The notes beneath the pieces are model-generated. The model saw only the letters and a program-made list of their open reading frames with translations. It ran no database searches and was not told where the DNA came from. Made by a program: the position numbers and the translations under genes. Of a stretch of 64,000 nucleotides of DNA, positions 42,840 through 53,154 are shown piece after piece. This DNA is from Pirellula staleyi DSM 6068 (lineage in GTDB: Bacteria; Planctomycetota; Planctomycetia; Pirellulales; Pirellulaceae), in contig NC_013720.1 of the NCBI RefSeq assembly GCF_000025185.1, positions 310,001 to 374,000 of the forward strand, read 5' to 3'. Within the stretch, counting starts at the first letter, position 1. Each line of letters begins with the position of its first letter.

Positions 42840-43427
42840 TCAGCTACCTAAGTAAGCTTCGACCTTGTCGAGCACCTTACGCACACGCCAGAGACCGAGT
42901 CCGAGTCGTTCGGCGACTTCGCGATGGGAGTAGCCTTCGAGTTTCAGCATCAGAATCTCGCGCTCACGCTCCTCGTGCAGCAGTTCCCCCAGCTCCCCGA
43001 GCATCAGGTTCATAACGGCCAGCGTGGTAGGTGTCGGCTCGTCGTCGGGAAAGCCCGAGATCCCCCCTACTTCCCCGTGATCAACCGGCATGATGGCCGA
43101 CTCTCCCACCTCGCCATGCCGTTTTTGGGTATTCTGACGGCGCAAGATCGCGTGAGCTCGCCGCATCGCCATGCAGACCAACAGTCGCCAGATATGGTCG
43201 CGGGAGGGAAGGTTGTAGCGGCCGTTCCGCACCCCTTTGAGCAGGCTGTGAAAGGCTTCGACAGCCACATCTTCTTCGTCGCTGGCCGATTTGCGGGCTC
43301 CCGTCAGTCGCCCTTTGGCAAAGTGCACCAGCCGATCGCGAAAATGCTCCCACAGCACAGTGGCGGCATTTTCATCTCCCTCGGTAGTTTCCAGAAGCAG
43401 TCGCGTGATGGAGCCAGGATCCGACAT
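42840..43427 (-). CDS. ECF-type RNA polymerase sigma factor
   Basis: A 195-residue sigma-70-related factor. Region 2 is seen as ATVLWEHFRDRLVHFAKGRL ... DEEDVAVEAFHSLLKGVRNGRYNLPSRDHIWRLLVCMAMRRA, and region 4 as EEREREILMLKLEGYSHREVAERLGLGLWRVRKVLDKVEAYL. It belongs to the ECF group common in Planctomycetes that is often linked to Ser/Thr kinases. The kinase-FGE gene lies divergently 182 bases away, a typical pairing. No anti-sigma gene is adjacent, so control through the kinase is the likely mode. This remains an inference. Confidence 0.9.
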   Translation of the reverse strand: MSDPGSITRLLLETTEGDENAATVLWEHFRDRLVHFAKGRLTGARKSASDEEDVAVEAFHSLLKGVRNGRYNLPSRDHIWRLLVCMAMRRAHAILRRQNTQKRHGEVGESAIMPVDHGEVGGISGFPDDEPTPTTLAVMNLMLGELGELLHEEREREILMLKLEGYSHREVAERLGLGLWRVRKVLDKVEAYLGS

Positions 43428-43609
43428 GGTGCGTGCCTTCGTCTGATAGCAGGGTGGGCGACTTGAAGCAAGTTACGCCCTCTACCTCTTAATGTCGAAC
43501 GGGGGACCGCTGTGCGCGACATTCCTCGGAATTCCTCCGGTTTATTGAAAACTGGCAAACCCTAAGGCATTAGTGTAGAACTTCCGGCGGAAAACTACGA
43601 GAAACTCGC

Positions 43610-46600
43610 ATGGGTTCACTATCCGAAACCATTTCACCCTCCCCCCGCGTGCGCGACCCGCTCGATGAGGTGCTCGACCGCTTTGAACGGGCGCGGCTCG
43701 ACGGGGAACCGCTCGAGATCGAAGATGTCCTGGGGCAGCTTGCGCCGGGAGATGTTGCCAACGTGATCGGTTTGCTCGTCGAGATCGATGCCGAGTATCG
43801 GCTCGACTCGCTCGAGGAAGTGAGCTTGCAGCGGTACTGCGAGCGGTTTCCGGACCACACAGCTGCCGTGGAAGAGGCGCTGCGCCGGCTAGGTGAAGGA
43901 CGCGAAGGACTCGAGCCTCGTTTCCGGCTTCGGCATGGGGTACGACTCGGCGATATGGTGGTCGGCAACGAGGTTGGACGTGGCGGGGTGGCTGTCGTCT
44001 ACCGCGTGATCGATGGCGCGCTGCGGCGTCCCCTGGCACTAAAGACCGTTTTCGAAGATCGGATGGTGGGTGGCGAATCGGTGATTGCCTATCGCAGCGA
44101 ATCGCGCTGGCGGCTGCAGCAAGAGGCCAACCTCACTGCCAAGCTCTCTCATCCAGGTGTGCCCCCGGTACATAGCGCGGGTGAATTGCCCGATGGTCGA
44201 CCCTACTTTTGCATGCGGCTGATCGAAGGGGAAACCTTTGCCAGCATGCTGCAGCGCGAGCCTGCCGAACTGACCAAACACCTCCGCATCCTGGCCCAGG
44301 TGGCGCAGATACTCTCGGCTGCCCATCAGCAGCAGATCATTCATCGCGACGTGAAGCCTGGCAATGTCATGGTGGGGAAGTATGGCGAAGTGCAGCTGAT
44401 GGACTGGGGAATGGCTAAGCAGCTGACAAACGATTCCGCCGCGATCAGTCAAGCATCCGCTCCTCGCAGAGAGAGTCTCCCAGTACACCCTGACGGGATG
44501 TGCGACACTGTCGATCTGATTCCGGATCGTTCATTACCGTCAATCGAGCTCAATTCCTCGATAGCCATCGAAGGGGACAGCACTTCCCGCGTGGCGGTGC
44601 TCGGGACTTTGGCCTACATGCCTCCCGAGCAAGCGCATGGGCTGACCGGCATCCACAACTGCAGCACCGATGTTTTTGCACTGGGGGGAATGCTTTGCCA
44701 AATTCTTACCGGGAAGCCTACTTACCACGGAGACACTTCCCGCGAAGTGTGGAAGAAGGCATGCGATGCCGATCTTGCGGAAGCCTTCACCGCCATTCGG
44801 AGCTCGGCGGCTGATCAGGAACTGAAAGAACTGGCCTTCAGCTGCCTGGCGTCGGAGCAGGAACTCCGCCCGCGCGATGCATCGGCTGTGGCAAGTGCGC
44901 TCCAAGCCTATTTTGAGTCGGTGGAAAAACGGATCGAAGTTGCGAAGATCGAGCGTGCTCAAGCACTCACGCAAGCCGAGGCAGAACGGATTCGAGCCGC
45001 GCTCGAGCTTGGTCGCAGGCGAATCGCGGTCGCCTTATGTTGCTCGCTGGTGGCACTCATCACGATCGCAGCGACGTTTTGGTACGTGACTGAATCGCAG
45101 CGCGCGCAAGCTCGCCTCGCCCAAACTCAGAACGACATCGATCGCTGCAAGAGTCTCGTGCAGGCGTTGCTTGTTGCAGCCCCTGAAGGGGTTCCCTATG
45201 CCATCGAATCACTCCGACCCCTTGCGCACCACGCTCAAGCCATCCTGGATGAGACGGCCGCTGACACGAGCCTTCCCACTGTCCAGCGTTTGCATGCTGC
45301 AGTGGCTCAGTCCCATTTTGGCAAGAGCAACTATCCCTTGATTGTTAGCTCCCTCGAAGATGCTGCAGCGGCGGAACTTCCCAATCTGGTCGCGGCCTTC
45401 CAGCACGACTCGAAGGAGGCACGAAAACTACTGCGCGAGACTGTGTATCCGCTGGGTGATGAAGCCTCACTCACCACCAGGCACGCCCGCATCGCTCTGC
45501 TCCTGCTGCTGCTGGGCGATGATTCCATGGCCGTAGAGATCACCTCGAAGCCTGAAGCTACACGAGCCCGTTTGCTCCTGATTCGCGCCATTCGAGATTG
45601 GCGAGGTGATGTGCAACCGCTCGCCGACTACTTGCGCCAGTCCGATAAACCCTATAGTCGCGCGGTCATCTGCCAAGCCTTGGGCGCTCGCGAAATTCCG
45701 CTTGGAGAAGAACAGGTTTGGAAGCAGTTACTCAGTCAAATCGCAGCCAATGACCCCAACGCCTACTTGCATAGCGCGGTGACTTTCTTGGCAATTCAAT
45801 GGGATTTGCAACTTGAGCCCATCGTCCCGCCGAATCGAAAGGATATGCAGTGGAAAATCACCCCGAGTGGTTTGACCATGGTCGCAGTCCCACCCGGGAA
45901 ATTTGTACGGCAGCTAACAGGCGGAGAAACACAAGAGCTGGAAGTCACCCGTTCCTTATGGGTCCTCGATCGTGAACTACCCGCCGATATCTGGAAGCAA
46001 TTTCTGAAAGCGTTTCCAGCCGCCGAAGGGACTCGAGTGCTCCCACGCGACAGCCACCCAGACAGCCCCATCGCGCGAGGCACCTCCTGGGATGACGGCT
46101 TTAACTTTTGCAATTGGCTCAGCACCAAAGATGGGCTCGAACCCTGCTACTCGATTGTGATCGTCGAAAACGAGCGCGAAAACATGTGGAAATGGAATCG
46201 ATCCGCCAATGGCTATCGACTTCCCACCGAGATTGAATGGGAATGGGCGGCACGCGTGAACTTTTCCCACGCGCCGCTCACGGTGAATGAAGTGAGTGAA
46301 TTCGTGGTTTTTGGCATGCCTGAGCCCAATCCCTCTGCCAGCCGACTACCCAACCGATGGGGACTGTTCGATGGGCACGGCAATTTACACGAATGGTGTT
46401 TCGACAACTATGTAGATCCTCCTCTAGCTGTCGTGAACTACGATGCCCCCACAGGTAGTCCACGACAGGTAGTTCGAGGTGGATCATTCCGCTACAGCCC
46501 AGGTAACTACGGACGAGAACTTCGCACGTTTGCGAGTCGCTCTGGCGTGTATCACGAGAATACTGTGCGCATCTTCCAGAATCGCGAAGAGCCGCCCAGC

Positions 46601-46621
46601 GAGTCGGTAGGATCCAACTAG
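43610..46621 (+). CDS. Ser/Thr kinase fused to a formylglycine-generating-enzyme-like domain
   Basis: 1003 residues. After a helical N-terminal segment (about 1-110) is a Hanks kinase: VGRGGVAVVY loop, Lys in LALKTVF, catalytic IHRDVKPGN, the Mg loop as LMDWGMA (DWG instead of DFG), and MPPEQ. A membrane helix (VALCCSLVALITIAATFWY, near residue 475) separates it from an outer part with HEAT/TPR-like helices and a C-terminal domain of about 200 residues with the FGE/SUMF1 signature (YRLPTEIEWEWAA, WGLFDGHGNLHEWC, VVRGGSF). The FGE catalytic cysteines are not evident, so it may bind a ligand rather than oxidise. Divergent from the ECF sigma gene. Confidence 0.88.
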   Translation: MGSLSETISPSPRVRDPLDEVLDRFERARLDGEPLEIEDVLGQLAPGDVANVIGLLVEIDAEYRLDSLEEVSLQRYCERFPDHTAAVEEALRRLGEGREGLEPRFRLRHGVRLGDMVVGNEVGRGGVAVVYRVIDGALRRPLALKTVFEDRMVGGESVIAYRSESRWRLQQEANLTAKLSHPGVPPVHSAGELPDGRPYFCMRLIEGETFASMLQREPAELTKHLRILAQVAQILSAAHQQQIIHRDVKPGNVMVGKYGEVQLMDWGMAKQLTNDSAAISQASAPRRESLPVHPDGMCDTVDLIPDRSLPSIELNSSIAIEGDSTSRVAVLGTLAYMPPEQAHGLTGIHNCSTDVFALGGMLCQILTGKPTYHGDTSREVWKKACDADLAEAFTAIRSSAADQELKELAFSCLASEQELRPRDASAVASALQAYFESVEKRIEVAKIERAQALTQAEAERIRAALELGRRRIAVALCCSLVALITIAATFWYVTESQRAQARLAQTQNDIDRCKSLVQALLVAAPEGVPYAIESLRPLAHHAQAILDETAADTSLPTVQRLHAAVAQSHFGKSNYPLIVSSLEDAAAAELPNLVAAFQHDSKEARKLLRETVYPLGDEASLTTRHARIALLLLLLGDDSMAVEITSKPEATRARLLLIRAIRDWRGDVQPLADYLRQSDKPYSRAVICQALGAREIPLGEEQVWKQLLSQIAANDPNAYLHSAVTFLAIQWDLQLEPIVPPNRKDMQWKITPSGLTMVAVPPGKFVRQLTGGETQELEVTRSLWVLDRELPADIWKQFLKAFPAAEGTRVLPRDSHPDSPIARGTSWDDGFNFCNWLSTKDGLEPCYSIVIVENERENMWKWNRSANGYRLPTEIEWEWAARVNFSHAPLTVNEVSEFVVFGMPEPNPSASRLPNRWGLFDGHGNLHEWCFDNYVDPPLAVVNYDAPTGSPRQVVRGGSFRYSPGNYGRELRTFASRSGVYHENTVRIFQNREEPPSESVGSN

Positions 46622-46627
46622 CGGAGC

Positions 46628-47161
46628 TCAGAAATTAACGACGACGGTGACTCGTACCAATCCGCCGTTGTTGGTCCATTGGCGCCCATCGTGGAAGCCT
46701 AAGAACAGTCGGGTCATATCTGCCCCCACGTTTTGCACGCAGCCGAGCCCCACTCTTTCCTGTATCACTTCACTCGTCGGGATGTCTTGCGTCCCTTGCA
46801 TGGAAACCAGTTCATTCAGACGTGCAGTCAGAGGAAGAATGTTCTCTGATTGATAGGTAGCACTACGGTAGGCACTATTTTCGAGTCCTCGTTCGTCGTT
46901 GAGGCCACCGGCGTTGGAACTGTTTCCGGGATGGTGCCACCATAGGTCAGCTGGGTTGGCCGTGATCTCCAGAGAGACTGCCCCTTCGATATCGATGGCA
47001 ATCGGCCGATAGGTGTTATTCACGGTTTCCCCATCTGGACCGGCGACTCCCTCAGGTGCCCAGGCAAACCAGAGGCAATAGGTTGCCAAAACTTCCCGTG
47101 TGATGATTGCGCGATTGTTTTCGCGGATCAATCGGATCACTCTCGAATCTTGCTTGTTCAT
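46628..47161 (-). CDS. Hypothetical protein
   Basis: 177 residues, no signal peptide, membrane helix or known domain. Features are a helical N-terminus (DSRVIRLIRENNRAIITREVLATYCLWFAW) and a C-terminal part that reads as beta strands (NNGGLVRVTVVVNF). It ends six bases from the convergent kinase-FGE gene. Codon use is normal and the frame is the longest here. Function unknown. Confidence 0.6.
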   Translation of the reverse strand: MNKQDSRVIRLIRENNRAIITREVLATYCLWFAWAPEGVAGPDGETVNNTYRPIAIDIEGAVSLEITANPADLWWHHPGNSSNAGGLNDERGLENSAYRSATYQSENILPLTARLNELVSMQGTQDIPTSEVIQERVGLGCVQNVGADMTRLFLGFHDGRQWTNNGGLVRVTVVVNF

Positions 47162-47463
47162 TTCCGGCTCCAGGCAGCTGAAGTGATTGTTTTCTCAATG
47201 TTGAACTCGCGAGACCGAACTTAGCACCTGCATGCAGCTTTTAATACGTAACGATTCGTACCAAATCCGAAGCGCTGCGGAATGAAAGGGAACGCCCCCG
47301 TCCGATCTTCCCAAGGCAAGAAAAACTTCAGAACTCGTGAGTTGACTTCAACGAACATCTAGCTTTCCTGGCATTCTTTTTTTCCTAGCAGACGCTGCAA
47401 ACTCCTCCGTTGATTGGCTCATGGGGCAGGCTCCGGCAACTGCTTGCTAGGTCTCGCTGCATT
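47162..47463. other. Intergenic region
   Basis: About 300 bases between two minus-strand genes, AT-richer than its surroundings near 47210-47390. It likely holds the promoter of the gene at 46628 and the end of the hydrolase transcript. No gene or RNA is recognised. Confidence 0.4.
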
Positions 47464-47925
47464 TCATTTCACATCGGGAATCCCGGCGTCGTCCGCAGGT
47501 CGTGGACCAGGAGCGGGCCAGTGAAACTTACGCTCGAGCTCTTGAATCGGCACCTCGTTGATACTCGCCTCCCGACGCCGCATCAGCCCGTCATCATCAA
47601 ACTCCCAGAGTTCGTTGCCATAGGCCCGGAACCACTGCCCTGCCGCATCGTGGTATTCATACTGAAAACGGACGGCGATTCGGTTGCCCGTGAAGCTCCA
47701 TAAGGCTTTGGTGAGCCGGTAGTCCAGTTCTCGTTCCCATTTGCCGGTCAGGAACTCTTGAATCTGACGACGCCCTTGAAGGAACTGATCCCGATTTCGC
47801 CACTCTGAGTCTTCGCTGTAGGCGAGAGACACACGCTGCGGATCACGGCTGTTCCACGCATCCTCTGCGGCACGCACTTTGGCGGTAGCGGTTTCTAAGG
47901 TGAACGGTGGTCGAATAGCGGTCAT
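47464..47925 (-). CDS. NTF2-like protein of the DUF1348 family
   Basis: 153 residues with the family pattern [84 protein letters not shown]. The fold is a small cone-shaped barrel used for binding or enzymatic roles; no activity is established for this family. It is the last of three minus-strand genes that seem to form one transcript under a sigma-54 activator. Cytoplasmic, as no signal peptide is present. Confidence 0.85.
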   Translation of the reverse strand: MTAIRPPFTLETATAKVRAAEDAWNSRDPQRVSLAYSEDSEWRNRDQFLQGRRQIQEFLTGKWERELDYRLTKALWSFTGNRIAVRFQYEYHDAAGQWFRAYGNELWEFDDDGLMRRREASINEVPIQELERKFHWPAPGPRPADDAGIPDVK

Positions 47926-48031
47926 GGCAATTCCCTTTCAATCGGCTGTGACCGACAAAGAACCTGATGCTTGGAACTGGCCAAGCATCAGGTGGAATGT
48001 CAGTCGAATTAGTCTGACAAACTGTGCTCTA

Positions 48032-48994
48032 CTACTTGGTCAGTTGCTTGCCGAGAAACTCAAGGATCAGCGTGGAGATGGTCGCTCCGTCTTCTTCCAG
48101 GGCGAAATGCCCCGTATCGAGCAAGTGGAACTCCAAGTTCTTCAGGTCACGCTTGTAAGGAAACGCACCGGCGGCAGGAAAGATCTGGTCGTTCTTGCCC
48201 CAGACAATGAGCGTTGGCGGTTGGTGCTTGCGAAAGTATTCCTGCCACTGCGGATAGAGCGGCGGGTTGCTGCCGTAGCTGAAGAACAAAGCGAGTTGAA
48301 TCTCTTGATTGCCGGGTCGGTCCAAGAGGGGTTGCACATGGCCCCAAGTGTCCGGGCTGATGGTTTCCACGTTGCGGACGCCGGTGGTGTACTGCCACTT
48401 CGTGGCGTCGAGAGTCAGCAGCGAACGAAGTGCGTCTCCATGCTCTTTGCTCCGGTCTTTCCAGTACGCCTTCACCGGCTTCCAGAATTCGTTGTCGATC
48501 CCTTCGTCGTAGGCGTTACCGTTCTGCACGATTAGCGTTTGCACACGATCCGGGTGCTTTGCTGCGAGACGGAAACCCACCGGGGCACCGTAGTCCATCA
48601 GGTAGATCGAATACTTCTTTAGCCCAAGCTTCTCCGTGAACTTCTCGATCACGCTGGCCAAGTTATCGAAGGTGTAGTCGAAGTCCTTGACGGACGGTGC
48701 CGAACTGTTGCCGAATCCGGGGTAGTCCGGAGCCACGACGTGGTACTTATCGGCGAGCGCTGGAATCAAGTTCCGAAACATGTGCGAGGAAGTCGGGAAA
48801 CCGTGCAATAGCAACACCGTGGGGGCATCCTTGGGCCCGGCCTCGCGGTAGAAGATGTCGAGGTCGTCGATTTTCACGGTGCGGTGCAAGACCTGCGTCG
48901 TTAGTGATTGCGGCTCATCGGCTCTGACCGACAAGCCATACGCAAGGATCGTGGTAAGCGTCATCGCGACGACGGAGTTGTGGAATAGGTTCAT
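48032..48994 (-). CDS. Exported alpha/beta hydrolase, epoxide hydrolase/dehalogenase-like
   Basis: 320 residues with a signal peptide ([18 protein letters not shown] then DEPQ). The core shows [16 protein letters not shown] (oxyanion motif), the nucleophile elbow [14 protein letters not shown], where Asp replaces the usual Ser as in epoxide hydrolases and haloalkane dehalogenases, the acid in [11 protein letters not shown] and the base in [11 protein letters not shown]. The substrate is unknown. It lies 106 bases upstream of the DUF1348 gene and 70 bases downstream of the CMD-family gene, all same strand, suggesting one functional unit for handling a small organic compound. Confidence 0.86.
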   Translation of the reverse strand: MNLFHNSVVAMTLTTILAYGLSVRADEPQSLTTQVLHRTVKIDDLDIFYREAGPKDAPTVLLLHGFPTSSHMFRNLIPALADKYHVVAPDYPGFGNSSAPSVKDFDYTFDNLASVIEKFTEKLGLKKYSIYLMDYGAPVGFRLAAKHPDRVQTLIVQNGNAYDEGIDNEFWKPVKAYWKDRSKEHGDALRSLLTLDATKWQYTTGVRNVETISPDTWGHVQPLLDRPGNQEIQLALFFSYGSNPPLYPQWQEYFRKHQPPTLIVWGKNDQIFPAAGAFPYKRDLKNLEFHLLDTGHFALEEDGATISTLILEFLGKQLTK

Positions 48995-49064
48995 GGCTTC
49001 TTTCTCCAGGGGAACAGTTTGTTTTTACGTGAAGAGATATGCAGCGAATGGAGCGTCGAAATGC

Positions 49065-49652
49065 TTAGCGAGTCTCATCGCATCCGGGGATCGTCGCACA
49101 AACCTCATGGTGATCGACGAGCGCTTCAGCCTTCGGGAAATCAATGTCTGTCGCGGCAACGTGGTTGAAGTAGTTGGTGAAGATGTTCAGCGCGACATTG
49201 GCCACGACTTCGGCAATTCCGCCGTCATCCAGTCCAGCAGCGCGGACTTCCGCGATATCGGCGTCGCTCACCAGACCCCGTTCGTTGACCACCTTGCGGG
49301 CAAATCGAATCACAGCATCGCTCCTAGGCTCGATGGCGGTTCCGCGACGGCTATCGAGGATCTGATCGGGAGTCAGCCCAACCATCTTGCCGATTGCCGA
49401 ATGCGCGGCGAGACAGTAATCACACTGGTTCGCCTCTCCAACGGCGAGCGCGATCTGTTCACGGTTTTTGGCCGAAAGGCTCCCCTTGCCGAGCGCACCA
49501 CTCAGTCCTAGATAGCCTTGTAGTGCGGCTGGTGAATTGGCCATTGCCCGAGTCATGTTGGGGACGAGCCCGAGTTTAGCTTTGACTGCATCGAGCAATT
49601 CCTTTGCTGTTCCGGTGGCGGCTTCAGGAGCGATTTGTTGAATGCGAGACAT
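49065..49652 (-). CDS. Carboxymuconolactone decarboxylase family (AhpD-like) protein
   Basis: About 195 residues from the ATG at 49652; the frame is open to 49706 but the family starts near RIQQIAPEAATG. The redox centre ANQCDYCLAAHSAIGK holds the CxxC and His of AhpD-like peroxidase-related proteins, preceded by NREQIALAV. Members act as alkylhydroperoxidases or their reductants; the physiological role here is unknown. It is the first gene after a candidate sigma-54 promoter and is divergent from the activator gene. Confidence 0.87.
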   Translation of the reverse strand: MSRIQQIAPEAATGTAKELLDAVKAKLGLVPNMTRAMANSPAALQGYLGLSGALGKGSLSAKNREQIALAVGEANQCDYCLAAHSAIGKMVGLTPDQILDSRRGTAIEPRSDAVIRFARKVVNERGLVSDADIAEVRAAGLDDGGIAEVVANVALNIFTNYFNHVAATDIDFPKAEALVDHHEVCATIPGCDETR

Positions 49653-49729
49653 GGCTAGGATCTTTCTTCGATTTCCAAAGTGTTGGTTGGTCGCTGATCG
49701 AACCATTCGCCGGCGACGACCGACCTAGA

Positions 49730-49746
49730 TACACTTCTCATGCCAG
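49730..49746 (-). promoter_or_regulatory. Candidate sigma-54 (-24/-12) promoter
   Basis: On the minus strand CTGGCATG-AGAA-GTGTA fits the -24 element of the sigma-54 consensus (TGGCAC-N5-TTGC) well and the -12 element only partly (GTGTA for TTGCA). It lies about 80 bases before the CMD-family gene and 70-120 bases from the inverted repeat that could bind the divergent activator, the usual geometry. Confidence 0.45.
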
Positions 49747-49815
49747 AGCTCAAACATTTCCGCAACACATTTACAGCAAATGACTTGCGACACAATCCAA
49801 TCGCAAGCAAACAGC

Positions 49816-49866
49816 ACGACATTTCGTTATCACACGAATTTTCGTTGCGTTTCCACGAAATGTCGT
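49816..49866. promoter_or_regulatory. Perfect 12-bp inverted repeat, likely activator-binding site
   Basis: ACGACATTTCGT (49816-49827) and its exact complement ACGAAATGTCGT (49855-49866) flank a centre with a further imperfect palindrome ACGAATTTTCGT (about 49833-49844). The half-site ACGAA recurs. Position between divergent sigma-54 activator and target genes suggests an upstream activating sequence. The second half lies just before the activator's own start, allowing autoregulation. Confidence 0.75.
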
Positions 49867-49878
49867 CATGCTTTGGGC

Positions 49879-51498
49879 ATGACAAAGTCACTTGAATCAA
49901 CCGGGATCGTCGGCGACCCCAAGCGTCTGCTGCTTGATCTAGCAGGACATCATCGCTTGTCCGATTTGCTGCCGTTGGCGGTGCGAAGGCTTGCCGATGG
50001 GTCGGCAGTTGCGCTCGTTCGCATCTGGCTCATTCAGCCGCCGCATTCAGACGACTGTGCCAATTGCCGATTCGCCACCGAGTGTCAGAACCGAGAGCGT
50101 TGCTTGCATCTGGTAGCCAGCGCCGGTCGTTCACTCACGGGAACTCCTGCTACGTGGGAAAGGCTTGATGGAACCTTTCGCCGGTTTCCAGTTGGGGTCC
50201 GCAAAGTTGGGCAGATCGCCAAGACAGGCAGGTCACTCGAAGTCGCTGATGTCGCTCACGACCATGGCTGGGCTGCTGATCGCACTTGGATTAGTAACGA
50301 GCGTATCGCTTCGTTCGCTGGTCATCCTTTATTGCATCGTGGCGAAGTGCTGGGGGTGCTGGGGCTATTTGCACGCCAGTCGCCTGGCGAATCCTGCTTC
50401 GAGTGGTTGCGGATGATCGCCGATCATCTGGCGGCTGCGATAGCGAATGCCCGCGCGCTCGACGAGATCGATTCGCTCAAAAAGCGGTTGGAGCAGGAAA
50501 ACGAATACCTGCGTGAAGAAGTGCAACAGATTACCTCGTTTGGCGATCTGATTGGGCAAAGTCCGTCACTGCAGGCAACGACTCGTCAGATCGAGTTGGT
50601 CGCTCCCACGGATTCCGCTGTTCTGATACTTGGCGAAAGCGGTACGGGTAAAGAGGTCGTGGCCCGCGAACTTCATCGCCGGAGTCGCCGGGCCGATCGC
50701 CCGCTGATCAAAGTGAATTGCGCCGCGATTCCGCGTGAACTGTACGAGAGTGAGTTCTTTGGGCACGCGAAGGGATCTTTCACTGGTGCACTTCGTGACC
50801 GGGCGGGGCGATTTGAACTTGCCGATCGGGGCACGCTGTTTCTTGACGAGATCGGTGAAATTCCTCTCGATCTTCAGGCCAAGCTATTGCGGGTACTTCA
50901 GGAGGGAGAACTCGAAAGAATCGGCGAAGAGCGAACTCGCCGGATCGATGTGCGCATCATCGCGGCGACGAATCGGAATCTGCGCACCGAAGCAGAAGCC
51001 GGTCGGTTTCGGCAGGACTTGTTTTATCGGCTCAGTGTGTTCCCCATGGAGTTGCCGCCGCTTCGCAAACGCGTCGAGGATATCCCGCTGCTTGCCGAGC
51101 ATTATCTGGACCGATTCTCTCGCCAGTTAGGGCGACCTCGACCTCGACTCACACTCGCTCATGTTCAAGACCTGCAGCGTTACCCTTGGCCAGGGAATGT
51201 GCGCGAGTTGCAGCATGTACTGGAAAGGGCCTGCATCGTCGCAACCGACGGGAAGCTGCAATTTGATTTCCCCAAAGATCAGCTCAAACGTCGCGAGGAA
51301 CCAGCAGAGCCTAGCTCACCGCAGCATATTTTGACCGCAGCGGAGTTAAGGGAGTTGGAAGCCAGCAATATCCGTAAAGCCTTAGCCGCATCTAACGGGA
51401 AGATCTATGGCAAGAATGGAGCCGCGTCTCGCCTTGCCATGAAACCGACGACGCTCGCATCAAGGATTAAAGCTCTTGGCATTCGCCTCATCCATTAG
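49879..51498 (+). CDS. Sigma-54-dependent activator with GAF domain (NorR/FhlA-like)
   Basis: About 539 residues from ATG 49879; an in-frame start at 49780 would cross the inverted repeat and is less likely. N-terminal GAF-like sensor (residues about 15-200) includes a cysteine cluster [21 protein letters not shown] that could bind a metal, Fe-S cluster or redox signal. The AAA+ domain has Walker A GESGTGKE, the sigma-54 contact loop as GSFTGA (Ala to Ser in GAFTGA), Walker [10 protein letters not shown] and the R finger region. A Fis-type HTH ends the protein ([18 protein letters not shown]). It most likely controls the divergent three-gene unit. Confidence 0.9.
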   Translation: MTKSLESTGIVGDPKRLLLDLAGHHRLSDLLPLAVRRLADGSAVALVRIWLIQPPHSDDCANCRFATECQNRERCLHLVASAGRSLTGTPATWERLDGTFRRFPVGVRKVGQIAKTGRSLEVADVAHDHGWAADRTWISNERIASFAGHPLLHRGEVLGVLGLFARQSPGESCFEWLRMIADHLAAAIANARALDEIDSLKKRLEQENEYLREEVQQITSFGDLIGQSPSLQATTRQIELVAPTDSAVLILGESGTGKEVVARELHRRSRRADRPLIKVNCAAIPRELYESEFFGHAKGSFTGALRDRAGRFELADRGTLFLDEIGEIPLDLQAKLLRVLQEGELERIGEERTRRIDVRIIAATNRNLRTEAEAGRFRQDLFYRLSVFPMELPPLRKRVEDIPLLAEHYLDRFSRQLGRPRPRLTLAHVQDLQRYPWPGNVRELQHVLERACIVATDGKLQFDFPKDQLKRREEPAEPSSPQHILTAAELRELEASNIRKALAASNGKIYGKNGAASRLAMKPTTLASRIKALGIRLIH

Positions 51499-51784
51499 AA
51501 ACCGGGCTCGTCCTTTGCGCTTTGCGGAGAAGGCCTAGCACGGTTGACCGTCGACTTCGCAGTCATCTGTCACGCAGTCTTGCGACTGTAACTACAGATC
51601 ATTCCGCCGAGTCGCTGCTCGCAGCAAACTTCCTGTAGCGGCGCTTTCTCGTTCTCGAAGCTGTGCTGTTTGGTCTTCAGCCCCCCCGCATTCCTTGGGG
51701 GTCGCCATTGGTTCAACCGCGAAGCAAGTACGATGACGAGATAGCAGTGATGGAAGCTCATGGTGATAGCTTTTGTTTTTCGGA

Positions 51785-53154
51785 TCAGGGAGCAAGAGCT
51801 GGCTTTCGTGGAGGTGCTTGCCATGGCGTTGCCCCACCTCGCTGAATATGCAAGCGAAGTGCGGCAGCGAGTTCGTTTACGACTTTCTTGTTGCTGGCGG
51901 CTAGGTCTTTCGTCTCTCCAGGATCATTCTGGATGTTGTATAGCTCCAGTGCGCTGTACGGATCGTTTTGCAGCAGTTTCCACTCTCCCCGGATGATCGC
52001 TTCGTAACTCTTGCCGCCGTACGTCACTCCCCCTTCGCGGCGGACAAAATACAGATCGCGCGAGGTTGTGATTTTGCCACCCTTGAGCACCGGCACCAGA
52101 CTCACGGCATCGAGTTCTTTCGATGGTGTCGCTCCCGCCAGCTCCAAGAACGTTGGGAAAAGATCGAAGTTCAAGCCCACGTAGTCGCTGCGCGATCCAG
52201 CCTTGATCTGCCCCGGCCAGCGGACCATGAACGGCACACGGAGGCCGCCATCGTAGTGACTTTGTTTGCCGTCGCGCCACGGATCGTTGTTCTGGGCATG
52301 TGGAAGCGAACCACCATTGTCGGAGGTGAAAACAACAACGGTGTTCTGATCAAGACCCGTCTCCTTGAGCGTCTTGAGAACGCGTCCGATCGAGTGATCG
52401 AGATGTTCGACGAAGGCGACATTCTTTGCCCGCTTCTGGTCAAGCTGAGGTGCTCGCTCCTTCACCTTGGCCAGCCACTCGGCCGGTGGTTCGATGGGAA
52501 AGTGTGGTGCGTTGTAAGCGAGGTAAAGGAAGAACGGTTGCTCTTTCTGCTTCGCTCGCTCTACTAAATATTCCGACGCCCAGTCAGTGAATAGTTCGGT
52601 CGCGTGCCCCTGCGGCTCAATGACTTCCCGATTGCGCCGCATGTAGTTATTGCCATAACGCAAGTGCGTGGTGTAGCTATCCATCATGTCGCCGAGAAAG
52701 CCCTGGAAGAAGTCGAATCCCCGTTCGTTCGGAGTGTTCGGCGATTCGAGCCCCAAGTGCCACTTGCCGACGATTGCCGTGTGGTAACCGACTCGTTTCA
52801 GTTCGTCAGCCAGCGTTGGAACGGTGGGATCAAACCATCCCCACGAATCTTCGGGCTTGGTGCGAATAACTCCTGGCACCCCCACGCGATCGGCGTAGCG
52901 CCCGGTCAATAGCGCGGCTCGCGAGGGTGAGCAAACCGTGCAGTTGGCCCGCATGGAGGTCAGCAGCATCCCTTCAGCCGCGAGTTGGTCGATCTGTGGT
53001 GTTCGAACGTCGGACGGATGATACGTCGAGACATCGCCGTACCCCAAGTCATCCGCAAGTATAAGCACTATATTAGTTACACGGCCAGAGTCGGCAGATT
53101 CAGCTGCATTTCCTAGGGAAAGTGTCGTTGCTGCAGCGAAGCTGGCAATGATTA
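51785..53154 (-). CDS. Sulfatase with 5' end removed by insertion sequences
   Basis: Type I sulfatase. The formylglycine site is CTVCSPSRAALLTGR, where the Cys of CSPSR is converted; the metal ligands are in LADDLGYGD and the later SDNGG. The region 53069-53154 still reads in frame as a signal-peptide-like stretch (ALIIASFAAATTLSLGNA), but its start codon is gone: the IS at 53155 begins there, and an in-frame TAA follows. A GTG at 53068 could start only a cytoplasmic form without export signal. So this is probably a disrupted gene. A formylglycine-type domain is present on the kinase gene, but no maturase is nearby. Confidence 0.82.
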
